Source: a virus. From it: DNA of 62,934 nt. Under the pieces are notes generated by a model. That model worked only from the letters and a program-made list of their open reading frames with translations. It ran no database searches and had not been told where the DNA came from. Below are positions 15,667 to 24,465 of this stretch, piece after piece. The stretch covers positions 1 to 62,934 of the IMG/VR virus record IMGVR_UViG_3300037189_005381, one strand, 5' to 3'. Each line of letters starts with the position of its first letter. The first letter of the stretch is position 1. The position numbers and the translations under genes are program-made.

Positions 15667-17669
15667 TGTCTGTTCAACGAGTGACTACGGGTGCAACCTT
15701 AAAAGAAGTTGGTGTTAATCTTTTAAAAAACATAATTAGAAGCGCCGCCTATCCAGGTGAAAATATTCTACACGACTACAGAACTTTTAATTACAGAGTA
15801 ACCCTTGCAGTAGTAAGTCCAGAAGAATTAAAATCTGGATCTTATAAAACTGCTGGATTTAGTAATCCTATTTTTGTAAGCCATGGTAAGGGAACAGGGT
15901 CTCCAAAAAACACAAACTCTCAATCACTTAACAAATTACAAAGTATTGTTAACACTCTTAATCAATCTGCTAGAGCAAATTATGATTACTATTTGGAAGA
16001 TCTGTACATTAAAAACTTTTTAGGCAAGTCAAGAGATTGGACTACTGAAATACGCTTAAAGGTTATTGAGCCATATAGTATTGATACTTTTTTAACAAAT
16101 ATTATTTCAGCATTAACAGTTAAAGGTTATAAAAACTTTGACAAGTCAAATGCTTTTGTTTTAAAAATTGATTTCGTTGGATATCACGAAGACTCTACGA
16201 CACCAGAATTAATACCCTATACAACAAGATATTATCCAATGATTATAACGAACATGGAAGCAAAGCTGACACAGCAAGGCACAACATGGGAAATCAAAGG
16301 AGTACCAGTTAATCAAGCAGGAACGTATGACGATGCTAATATAATAAATCAAGAGTTAAACGTTGCAGGAAGAACTGTTGGCGAAGTTATGAAAGATTTG
16401 GAACTTACATTAGATACCATTCAAAAAAATGCAGAAGATAAAACTGGACATAAACTTAACCGTTATAAGATTGTGTTCCATGATGAAAAAGGTAATGTTA
16501 CAGATGGTAGCGAGTTTGCTAAGTCTGCAATGTTTGATCCATTTAAAGACGCTTCAAATAAAGAATTCACCAAAACTTCATATATTACTGGCACTGTACA
16601 GGCAGGCGAACGGCCCGAAGATGTGAAGCCAACACTGACAGTATCAGGAAAGTTAGGATTGACAAAAGTAATTGATGCAATTATTCAAGACAGTTTGTAT
16701 GTTACTGAAAAAATTAAAACACAATTTCAAGGTGACTTCAACAAGGGAGGTTGGATCAATTGGTGGAGGGTTGTGACTAAAACAGAAAACTTGCCAATAC
16801 ATGACAATGCTAGGAATGTTACTCCTAAGTTGATAACATTTCAAATTGTTCCTAGAAAGGTTCACTACACTAAACTATCATCTATTTTTGTACCAACATA
16901 TAAACCTCCTGCATCTGATTATGAAGGAATGACTGCTAGGAGGTACGAATGGCAGTATACTGGAAAAAACAAAGACATCTTATCTTTTAATTTAAATTTT
17001 AATCAAATGTGGACTAAGATTATTACAGGAAATTTTGGTGTGAGTACTGATATGCCTGGCGCTTCTGGCGGACAAATGACTGAAAAACAAATTGCAGGGG
17101 TTAAAGCAAGTAGCAGTGTGCCTACAGCAACACCTGGCGATTTGACTACCGGCAATGTAACACCAAATCCAAGCAATGAAAAACAAGAGATAGCAGTCAA
17201 AGGTGCAAATCAACCTGATCCATTGTTTACGCTAGCTAGAGATATAAACTCATTGATGAACAATCCTTATGAAAATATAGAACTTAATATGGAAATACTG
17301 GGAGATCCAATGTGGTTAGGAACACAGTATATTGATGATGGAAATAAAGTAGACAGCACGAGTACTTTGTTCACTGTTGATGGTGGAATCGCATTACGAT
17401 CTGTTGACCCAGTTATGAGAGTTGTTGCCTATGCACCAACTGACATTAACTCTCAAGGATTTTTAACATCTGGCGAAGCTAATGAAGACAAAGCATTGTC
17501 AAAAATCAGTGCATATTATACTGTTCGAGAAGTAGAAAGTTCATTCTCAAACGGAACGTTTAAACAAAAATTAATTGGTACACGAAATGTGTCACAAGAT
17601 TTGGCTGCATCACAAAAAATACAGTCCTTTTCAGATAGATTTACGTTAAATCAAATTAATTTGACATAA
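15666..17669 (+). CDS. Baseplate/hub structural protein, possible gp27 counterpart
   Basis: A 667-residue protein in the baseplate block, upstream of gp5. Visible stretches include DYRTFNYRVTLAVVSPEELK (about 40-60), a region with IEPYSIDTFLTNIISALTVKG, and ARRYEWQYTGKNKDILSFNLNFN (about 420-443), which recurs in large structural proteins of marine T4-like phages. T4 gp27, the hub trimer bound to gp5, is not otherwise seen here, so a hub role is plausible, but residue-level similarity to gp27 is not evident to me. A low-complexity Ser/Thr/Pro/Gly linker lies at about 460-510. It starts by TAATG coupling from gp53. Confidence 0.6.
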   Translation: MSVQRVTTGATLKEVGVNLLKNIIRSAAYPGENILHDYRTFNYRVTLAVVSPEELKSGSYKTAGFSNPIFVSHGKGTGSPKNTNSQSLNKLQSIVNTLNQSARANYDYYLEDLYIKNFLGKSRDWTTEIRLKVIEPYSIDTFLTNIISALTVKGYKNFDKSNAFVLKIDFVGYHEDSTTPELIPYTTRYYPMIITNMEAKLTQQGTTWEIKGVPVNQAGTYDDANIINQELNVAGRTVGEVMKDLELTLDTIQKNAEDKTGHKLNRYKIVFHDEKGNVTDGSEFAKSAMFDPFKDASNKEFTKTSYITGTVQAGERPEDVKPTLTVSGKLGLTKVIDAIIQDSLYVTEKIKTQFQGDFNKGGWINWWRVVTKTENLPIHDNARNVTPKLITFQIVPRKVHYTKLSSIFVPTYKPPASDYEGMTARRYEWQYTGKNKDILSFNLNFNQMWTKIITGNFGVSTDMPGASGGQMTEKQIAGVKASSSVPTATPGDLTTGNVTPNPSNEKQEIAVKGANQPDPLFTLARDINSLMNNPYENIELNMEILGDPMWLGTQYIDDGNKVDSTSTLFTVDGGIALRSVDPVMRVVAYAPTDINSQGFLTSGEANEDKALSKISAYYTVREVESSFSNGTFKQKLIGTRNVSQDLAASQKIQSFSDRFTLNQINLT

Positions 17670-17678
17670 GGAAATATA

Positions 17679-18794
17679 ATGGTAGGTCCAAATAAATTAT
17701 ATGAATGGAGAATTGATGACAGAGTATCATTATACTCTGCATCATATCAACGAGCAAACGTAGGAAAATTTTTAAATTTTTCTATACAGGCAGATGGAAA
17801 CTTTGCAATTAATGTTAATGGTACGGCAGCAATCGTTCCACAGTTGGCACAAGTTGCGGCAATTATACAAGGTATATTAGGCATATTTGGTTTAGAAACA
17901 GACAGACCAGAACCAGCACCACAATTAAAAACTATCACAATTGACCCAGGCGTAACATTAGCAACACTTTTTGGAGCAAGTCAAGGAGTTAATATTCTTG
18001 TACAAATTTTAAAAGGCAAAATACAGGCAATTAAAAATTATGTTGAATCAGCAGTTACTAGTATACAAAATTTAATACAGTGTGTTTTAAAAAATCCTTT
18101 ATTGGCTGCGGCATTGCTAGCAAAAATTATTAGACAAGGATGGATACCCTTCCCTGAACCAATTAAGAAAGCATTGATTGCGGCAAGAGATGCTATTAAT
18201 AAAATCTTAGGATTAAATTTAATAATTTACAATCCTTTAGCTGAATACATAAAACGATTAGTTGAGTATTTAAAATTTAAATTTCCTCCACCAATACTGT
18301 TGCCTTTTATTCCTTTTATACCAGGGTGTAGTCCTGCATTTTATTCAGGAAGACCACCGTTGTCATTATTAAATCAGGAACCAATTGAACAGCAGGTGCA
18401 ACCACAAACAATCACTACACCAAATGGATTTACATCTAAGATTAATTTAAATGTCCCTACCTTCCCACTTGATATTGGGCCTGGCGGTAACCCAGATCTA
18501 GCATTGACGGATGATCAAGTACAAAACTTATTAAGCGGATACGATCCTTATAACTTGTTCACAGCAGGTATACCAGCAGTTGAACTTGACTCGAGTTTGA
18601 ATGTGGTAAACTTTCCAACGCAGACTTCAAATAATTCTGCTACAAGACAAGTACAGGATCAGTTAATTTCTGCAAGCAACAAAGTTGCAAATGATATTAC
18701 AGTATTAAACAAAGATTTATCTAGAGCAGGGTTTATACCAAGACCTAGTCCATTAGATGACTTATTATGTGCTCCAGGAGAAAGTGGTAGATAA
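17679..18794 (+). CDS. Hypothetical virion structural protein, 371 residues
   Basis: Not recognised. It begins MVGPNKLYEWRIDDRVSLYS, with AAGGAAA as ribosome site. Hydrophobic helical stretches occur at about residues 45-70 (VPQLAQVAAIIQGILGIFGL) and 140-155 (LLAAALLAKII), then a Pro-rich segment FPPPILLPFIPFIPGCSP (about 206-223) and a polar C-terminus. It sits between the hub candidate and gp5, so a baseplate or needle-associated role is likely. The hydrophobic stretches recall proteins stored in the tail tube or delivered to membranes, but this is speculation. Confidence 0.65.
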   Translation: MVGPNKLYEWRIDDRVSLYSASYQRANVGKFLNFSIQADGNFAINVNGTAAIVPQLAQVAAIIQGILGIFGLETDRPEPAPQLKTITIDPGVTLATLFGASQGVNILVQILKGKIQAIKNYVESAVTSIQNLIQCVLKNPLLAAALLAKIIRQGWIPFPEPIKKALIAARDAINKILGLNLIIYNPLAEYIKRLVEYLKFKFPPPILLPFIPFIPGCSPAFYSGRPPLSLLNQEPIEQQVQPQTITTPNGFTSKINLNVPTFPLDIGPGGNPDLALTDDQVQNLLSGYDPYNLFTAGIPAVELDSSLNVVNFPTQTSNNSATRQVQDQLISASNKVANDITVLNKDLSRAGFIPRPSPLDDLLCAPGESGR

Positions 18795-20563
18795 TGGAAC
18801 TAAAAAATAGTACGCAACACCCTTCAATAACTACTAATAACAGTGGACCATACATTGCTCGAGTAGTAGGTCATAACGACAGTACTAGAATGGGAACATT
18901 GGAGTGTGTAATTTTACGAAAAGGCGGAGACGGACAAGAAGTAGCAGACGCTGTTAGAGTATATCCAAGATATGCTCCGCACTTTTTTGGATATACTGCG
19001 TATGAAGCAACTGATGCAAATTTACGTAATGCATCTAGTTCACAACAAAGCTATGGCATGTGGTTTGTCCCTCCAGATATTGGTACAAAAGTTATCATTA
19101 TTTTTATTGAGGGTGATAGGGAACAATGTTTTTGGCTAGCGTGTGTTCCTGAACCAGGAATTAATCAAATGGTTCCAGGCATTGCCGCAAGTCAATATGC
19201 AGAACTAACCCCACAAGAAAAAACTAAGTTAGGATTTACTAGCGACACTGCTGTTGTTCCTGTTGTTGAAGTTAACAAGAGAGTTCAAGGCAGAGACAAT
19301 TCTAAACCTGACATTGTAAAAAAGGCCATGCATCCTTTTACATTGCGACTTGCAACGCAGGGTTTGTTAAAAGATCCTATAAGAGGAACTACTACCAGTA
19401 GTGCAAGACGTAGTACGATCAGTAATGTTTACGGAATTTCAACACCTGGGCCTGTTGTAGTAGGTGGCAAACAATATCAATTTGGAACACAAAAAGAACC
19501 AAAGCCTGCCTACGTTGAACGTGAAGGCGGAACACAGTTTGTAATGGATGATGGTTACGTTGGCAAAGATGAAAAATCTAAAAAAGAAGGTATTTTAGAT
19601 GAGCTAGTACGATTACGCACACGTACTGGTCACCAAATACTTTTACATAATTCGAGTGATTTAATTTATATTTGTAACAGTAGAGGAACTGCTTGGTTAG
19701 AATTCACAAGTGATGGAAAAATTGATATCTATGCCGCTGACAGTATAAGCATACACAGTGAAAATGATTTCAATTTTAGAGCTGACAGAGATATTAACTT
19801 TGAAGCAGGCAGTAATGTTAATATAGTTGCCGCACAAGGATCCATGCATTTTGAAGCATCTGGACTAATTGAGGGTTTTGCTGGATTAGATTGTAACTGG
19901 ACTGCTGCCAATCACTTTAATGCCAGTGCATTAGGTCGCATACGTTTAACATCGACTGGAGCAAGTACTAACCCAACGCAAGCTGGACCGTTGTCAGGAA
20001 TTGATTTATATTCTGCGCTTGGCAACATCAACATGTATGCTACTACACAAATTAAACAACAAGCATTGGGAGAGATTAATTTAAAATCTGGCAAAGGACT
20101 AACAGTATTATCAGGCGCCGCAACAACAATTGACACTGTTGGTACAACATCAATAACTTCAGGATTGAATAATTATATCACAGCACTTGCGTCCAATGTA
20201 CTATTTTCTGGCACTACCCACTACGAAAGAGCTACGTTAATTGATATGAACGGACCTGCTCCTTTCCCACCAAATACTACTGCTGGAACAAATTTGGCGT
20301 TGGCGTTAGATGCACTTTCAATACTTCCTGAAGCGGCAACAAGTGTAGTTACACTAGATAGATTCTCTCTTTCAGGAAGAACAGCAGATAAAAATGCAAC
20401 AAGTGACATGCAAAAAGGTTGGGAAAACAATAATTTCTACGCTGCCACAAAAATTAGTAGTATAATGCGTCGAGTTCCAACACATGAACCATGGGACGAT
20501 CATGAAAACATTAACCCAACGGCTTACAAGCCTGAAAAAACAGGAAGGGACGGACCAATATAA
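18794..20563 (+). CDS. gp5: Baseplate central spike gp5-like protein without lysozyme domain
   Basis: A 589-residue protein. The N-terminal 160 residues look like the gp5 OB fold (IARVVGHNDSTRMGTLECVI; GMWFVPPDIGTKVIIIFIEG). From about residue 265 the sequence is a beta-helix with short alternating repeats (DGKIDIYAADSISIHSENDF, FNFRADRDINFEAGSNVNI) like the T4 gp5 needle. No lysozyme segment or catalytic Glu region lies between them, as in other marine T4-like phages, so it pierces but probably does not digest. TAATG overlaps join it to both neighbours. Confidence 0.84.
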   Translation: MELKNSTQHPSITTNNSGPYIARVVGHNDSTRMGTLECVILRKGGDGQEVADAVRVYPRYAPHFFGYTAYEATDANLRNASSSQQSYGMWFVPPDIGTKVIIIFIEGDREQCFWLACVPEPGINQMVPGIAASQYAELTPQEKTKLGFTSDTAVVPVVEVNKRVQGRDNSKPDIVKKAMHPFTLRLATQGLLKDPIRGTTTSSARRSTISNVYGISTPGPVVVGGKQYQFGTQKEPKPAYVEREGGTQFVMDDGYVGKDEKSKKEGILDELVRLRTRTGHQILLHNSSDLIYICNSRGTAWLEFTSDGKIDIYAADSISIHSENDFNFRADRDINFEAGSNVNIVAAQGSMHFEASGLIEGFAGLDCNWTAANHFNASALGRIRLTSTGASTNPTQAGPLSGIDLYSALGNINMYATTQIKQQALGEINLKSGKGLTVLSGAATTIDTVGTTSITSGLNNYITALASNVLFSGTTHYERATLIDMNGPAPFPPNTTAGTNLALALDALSILPEAATSVVTLDRFSLSGRTADKNATSDMQKGWENNNFYAATKISSIMRRVPTHEPWDDHENINPTAYKPEKTGRDGPI

Positions 20564-20997
20564 TGGCTATTAAAAAATTAGTAATAAAACCAACTGCTAC
20601 CACTATGAATTATGGAGTGCGTACTGCGCATGTCTATAAAGGATTTAGTAGCTCAAAAGCTTCACAAAATTTTAAAATATATGATATTGAGTGTATCAAA
20701 CAGGATATCATAAATCATTTTAGTACAAGGAAGGGCGAAAGAGTAATGAACCCAACCTATGGTACCATTATATGGGACGCTATATTTGAACCATTGACTG
20801 AAGATCTAAGAAACGCAATATCTGATGATATCAAACAGATCATACAAAATGATCCACGAGTTATCGCTGAAGATATCAAGGTTGATGAATTCCAAAGTGG
20901 CATATTATTAGAAATAACATTAAGATATCAAACAGAAAATTTGTCATCTGTCCTTAAGTTGACATTTGACAAAGAGTTAGGTTTGATCACTGAGTAA
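20563..20997 (+). CDS. gp25: Baseplate wedge protein gp25
   Basis: A 144-residue gp25 / VI-secretion TssE-type protein that helps nucleate the sheath on the baseplate. The core reads DIINHFSTRKGERVMNPTYG, then IWDAIFEPL and IKQIIQNDPRV, typical of the family (T4 gp25 132 residues). It starts by TAATG overlap from gp5. Fifty-four bases and a late promoter separate it from gp6. Confidence 0.94.
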   Translation: MAIKKLVIKPTATTMNYGVRTAHVYKGFSSSKASQNFKIYDIECIKQDIINHFSTRKGERVMNPTYGTIIWDAIFEPLTEDLRNAISDDIKQIIQNDPRVIAEDIKVDEFQSGILLEITLRYQTENLSSVLKLTFDKELGLITE

Positions 20998-21020
20998 TTA
21001 AGTAAGCATATTTTAATTAC

Positions 21021-21028
21021 GATAAATA
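21021..21028 (+). promoter_or_regulatory. Late promoter before gp6
   Basis: GATAAATA lies 23 bases before the gp6 ATG, with CGGAG between. It matches the other late elements of the window and would boost gp6 and the giant gene. Confidence 0.65.
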
Positions 21029-21051
21029 TGAATATCGGAGATTGACGAAGA

Positions 21052-24000
21052 ATGGCTAGCACAGAAAGACAAAATAATTTATTAGTTGGCGAGGATTGGA
21101 CCAAGATTTATCAAACGTTCCAAAATGCCGACTTTAAATCCTACGATTTTGAGACGATTCGTCGTAGTATGATTGAGTACCTTCGTCAAAACTTCCCTGA
21201 GAGTTTTAACGACTATATTGACAGCAGTGAATATGTTGCGTTAATAGACATGATTGCGTTCTTGGCGCAAAGTTTGAGCTTCCGTATTGATTTAAATGCA
21301 CGTGAAAACTTTTTAGATACGGCTCAAAGAAGAGACAGTATTTTAAAACTAGCCAAGTTGATCAGTTACAATCCTAAAAGAACACAATCTGCTAAAGGTT
21401 TATTAAAAGTTAATTCTGTAAGTACAACAGATAACCTAACAGACGCTAATGGAACAAACCTTGCTAATAGAGTAATTTCTTGGAATGACTCTACCAACAG
21501 GGACTGGTACTCACAGTTCACTCTAGTGATGAATTCTGCAATGGACACTGCGGTCTTTGGCAAACCAAATGCCAGCAGATCAATTAATAGTATCCCTACA
21601 GAACAATATAACTTAAGAACAAATACAACAGATGTCCCATTGTTCTCTTTCAGCAAAACAATTGGCGGAATCCCAATGTCATTTGAACTTGTGAGTTCTA
21701 GCATTATTGATAGAACTGATATTGGCGAAGAAGCACCAACTCTTGGCGGAACATTTGGGGTAATGTACAGAAACGACAACAAAGGAAGTTCTAGTACTAA
21801 CAGTGGTTGGTTTGTTATGTTTAAGGAAGGAACACTACAAAATTCAGATTTTTCTTTGACTAACCCTGTGGCTAACGAAATTGTTGGCGTTGATATTCAA
21901 AATATTAATGATACAGATGTTTGGCTTTATGAAATTGACGCTAATAATACAATGTCAAATCTATGGACAAAGTTGGACAGCGTTACAGGCACTAATGCAA
22001 TTTATAACAGTGTAAAAAATAAAGTTAAAAGTTTCTATAGTGTTAACACAAGAGAAAATGATCAAATTGATTTAAACTTTAGTGACGGTGTTTTTGGTAA
22101 ACTTCCTAATGGAAATTTTAGACTCTACTACAGAACCAGTAATGGCCTAAGTTATGTGATTACCCCACAAGACTTAGACAACGTACAAATTAGATTTCCG
22201 TTTTTAAACAGAGCCGGTCAGGCACAAACCTTGACTATGAATCTGGGCCTAAAAGGCAGTGTTTCAAATAGTGCCGCATCAGAAACTAATGACAGTATTA
22301 AACAAAAAGCCCCGCAAGTCTATTATACACAAAATAGAATGATTACTGGGGAAGATTATAATATTGTTCCTTTAACTAGTAATCAGCAAGTTGTAAAAGT
22401 TAAAGCAATCAACAGAACAAGTTCTGGTATCAGTAGATATTTTGAATTGACTGACCCAACTGGGCGTTCTAGTTCAATTAATTTATTTGGTACAGACGGC
22501 GCACTTTATAGAAACGACTATACAACCAGCTTTAATTTTAAATTTAATACTAAGAATGAAGTTTACGGTATTATGAAAACCCTAATTGAACCTTTACTTG
22601 CAAAAGAGTCAACAAGAGATTTCTATTATCAACAATTTGACAGATTGTCAATTGGTGAGATTGGTGCTAGTTGGCAAAATGTGTCAGTGTTGCCAAATCT
22701 TTCAACAGGCTATTTTAAAAGTAATGCAACTCTTCAAGCAGTTGGCATTGGACAATATACTCAGTCAACATTACGATTTATTAAATCAGAAGCACTGGTA
22801 AAATTTGTACCTCCAGCAGGCAAGTATTTTGCTCCAAATAATACATTAACTTCAACTAAGACTAAGAATACTAAAGATTATATTTGGACAGAAGTTTCTT
22901 ATACGTCTGGTGATGGTAGTAATTTAGGTACGGGCACTGATGATCTTGGAGTGGGACTTGTTGGAATTTCTACATCAGTCCCAAGTGGAGCTATCCCATC
23001 AGAAGTTATACCAGTATTTGTTACAGACATTCCGTTTGCTTTTGAGACTGAGATTGTTAATCAAATTTCTTTAAGAAGAGATTTTGGTTTAAGATATGAT
23101 AGAAATAGCGGCGAGTGGAAGATTATTAACTCTAACAATCTTGACTATACTGATACTTTTAGCACGACTTATTCAGGCGACATCAGTAATTTAGGATTAG
23201 ATGCTAGCTGGCTAATTGCGTTTAAGAATGATGGCGATAATGTGATTGTTTACTATCGTGGTTTAGAGTATATATTCCAAAGTGAAAAAGAAATAAGTTT
23301 TTACTTTAATGAACAAGACAAAAAATACACCAGTAAGTTGGGCGGCACAGCAACTGACTATGTAACAGTGCTTTCAATCAATGAAGACCTTGAAACAGGG
23401 CTAGCGTTAGGGTCAGATTTTAAATTTGAAATTACTAACATGATTTCAAATGTTGACGGGTACTTAGACAACAACAGAATTAATATTTCTTTTTCTGATG
23501 AAACAGGTGACGGAATTGTTGATGATCCTGATTCTTTTGAAAATGTTGTTAAACCTAATTTACTAGATCCAATACTTGGCACTAAGCGTTCGTTTGTGTT
23601 TGTACAAAGTGTACAGCTTAATGATCAAATTTATAAAAAAATTGTTGACAGCTCTTTAGTTGCAACTTTTAACAGTGAATTAGATGTGTCTAACCTAAAC
23701 AATTATCTTCCAGGGCAGCTTTTTTACTTCTATGCCCCTACAGAAAACGTCATTAAGGTGTTAGATAGTTCTTTTAGCTTAGTGCTGGATAACAGTATAG
23801 TTGCATATCCAGGACGATCTGGATTAACATTCCAATATGTACATACAGCAAGCCAAGATTATCGAATTGATCCTTGCAAGACTAATATTATTGATGTTTA
23901 TTTGTTAACAAAAAATTATGACGACCAATTACGTTCTTGGTTACTAACACAAAACGGTGAGCCACCTAAGGCCCCTAGCTCAAATGAATTATTTGAACAA

Positions 24001-24462
24001 TTTAGTTCTGGGTTAAATTCAGTTAAATCGATTAGTGATGAAATAGTTTACCATCCTGCCAAATATAAGTTATTATTTGGTACAGGAGCTAATGTTGATT
24101 TGCAAGCAAAGTTTTTCATTGTTAAAAATTCAAAATCTGTAACCAATGATAATGATATAAAATCTAGAGTTATTGTTGCTATCAATGAATACTTCAGTTT
24201 AGATAACTGGGACTTTGGAGATACGTTTAATTTTGGAGAATTGAGTGCTTATGTTATAAAACAACTAAGCCCAGACATAGTAAACTTTTTAATAGTACCA
24301 AGTGCTCCAGAAAAATATTTTGGTAGTTTATTCCAAGTGTTTTGTCAAGCTGATGAAATCTTCTTAAGTACAGCTGACGTAGGTGACTTAGAAATAATTA
24401 ATACAGTAACATCAGGACTTATTAAAACTAATGGCCCAATTGTCGTTTCTAGTAATGGATAA
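21052..24462 (+). CDS. gp6: Baseplate wedge protein gp6
   Basis: A 1136-residue gp6, which forms the inner ring joining wedges. The N-terminus is diagnostic: SYDFETIRRSMIEYLRQNFP, DYIDSSEYVALIDMIAFLAQ, then ARENFLDTAQRRDSILKLAK. The C-terminus, LSPDIVNFLIVPSAPEKYFG to FQVFCQADEIFLS, also matches gp6. T4 gp6 is 660 residues; the extra 470 or so lie in the middle and look beta-rich, possibly inserted domains exposed on the baseplate. Four bases separate it from the giant gene. Confidence 0.93.
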   Translation: MASTERQNNLLVGEDWTKIYQTFQNADFKSYDFETIRRSMIEYLRQNFPESFNDYIDSSEYVALIDMIAFLAQSLSFRIDLNARENFLDTAQRRDSILKLAKLISYNPKRTQSAKGLLKVNSVSTTDNLTDANGTNLANRVISWNDSTNRDWYSQFTLVMNSAMDTAVFGKPNASRSINSIPTEQYNLRTNTTDVPLFSFSKTIGGIPMSFELVSSSIIDRTDIGEEAPTLGGTFGVMYRNDNKGSSSTNSGWFVMFKEGTLQNSDFSLTNPVANEIVGVDIQNINDTDVWLYEIDANNTMSNLWTKLDSVTGTNAIYNSVKNKVKSFYSVNTRENDQIDLNFSDGVFGKLPNGNFRLYYRTSNGLSYVITPQDLDNVQIRFPFLNRAGQAQTLTMNLGLKGSVSNSAASETNDSIKQKAPQVYYTQNRMITGEDYNIVPLTSNQQVVKVKAINRTSSGISRYFELTDPTGRSSSINLFGTDGALYRNDYTTSFNFKFNTKNEVYGIMKTLIEPLLAKESTRDFYYQQFDRLSIGEIGASWQNVSVLPNLSTGYFKSNATLQAVGIGQYTQSTLRFIKSEALVKFVPPAGKYFAPNNTLTSTKTKNTKDYIWTEVSYTSGDGSNLGTGTDDLGVGLVGISTSVPSGAIPSEVIPVFVTDIPFAFETEIVNQISLRRDFGLRYDRNSGEWKIINSNNLDYTDTFSTTYSGDISNLGLDASWLIAFKNDGDNVIVYYRGLEYIFQSEKEISFYFNEQDKKYTSKLGGTATDYVTVLSINEDLETGLALGSDFKFEITNMISNVDGYLDNNRINISFSDETGDGIVDDPDSFENVVKPNLLDPILGTKRSFVFVQSVQLNDQIYKKIVDSSLVATFNSELDVSNLNNYLPGQLFYFYAPTENVIKVLDSSFSLVLDNSIVAYPGRSGLTFQYVHTASQDYRIDPCKTNIIDVYLLTKNYDDQLRSWLLTQNGEPPKAPSSNELFEQFSSGLNSVKSISDEIVYHPAKYKLLFGTGANVDLQAKFFIVKNSKSVTNDNDIKSRVIVAINEYFSLDNWDFGDTFNFGELSAYVIKQLSPDIVNFLIVPSAPEKYFGSLFQVFCQADEIFLSTADVGDLEIINTVTSGLIKTNGPIVVSSNG

Positions 24463-24465
24463 AAA

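Noticed and set aside
21366-21782. A 138-codon minus-strand frame inside gp6
   Set aside because: Antisense to a well-supported gene, with no ribosome site or recognisable domain.
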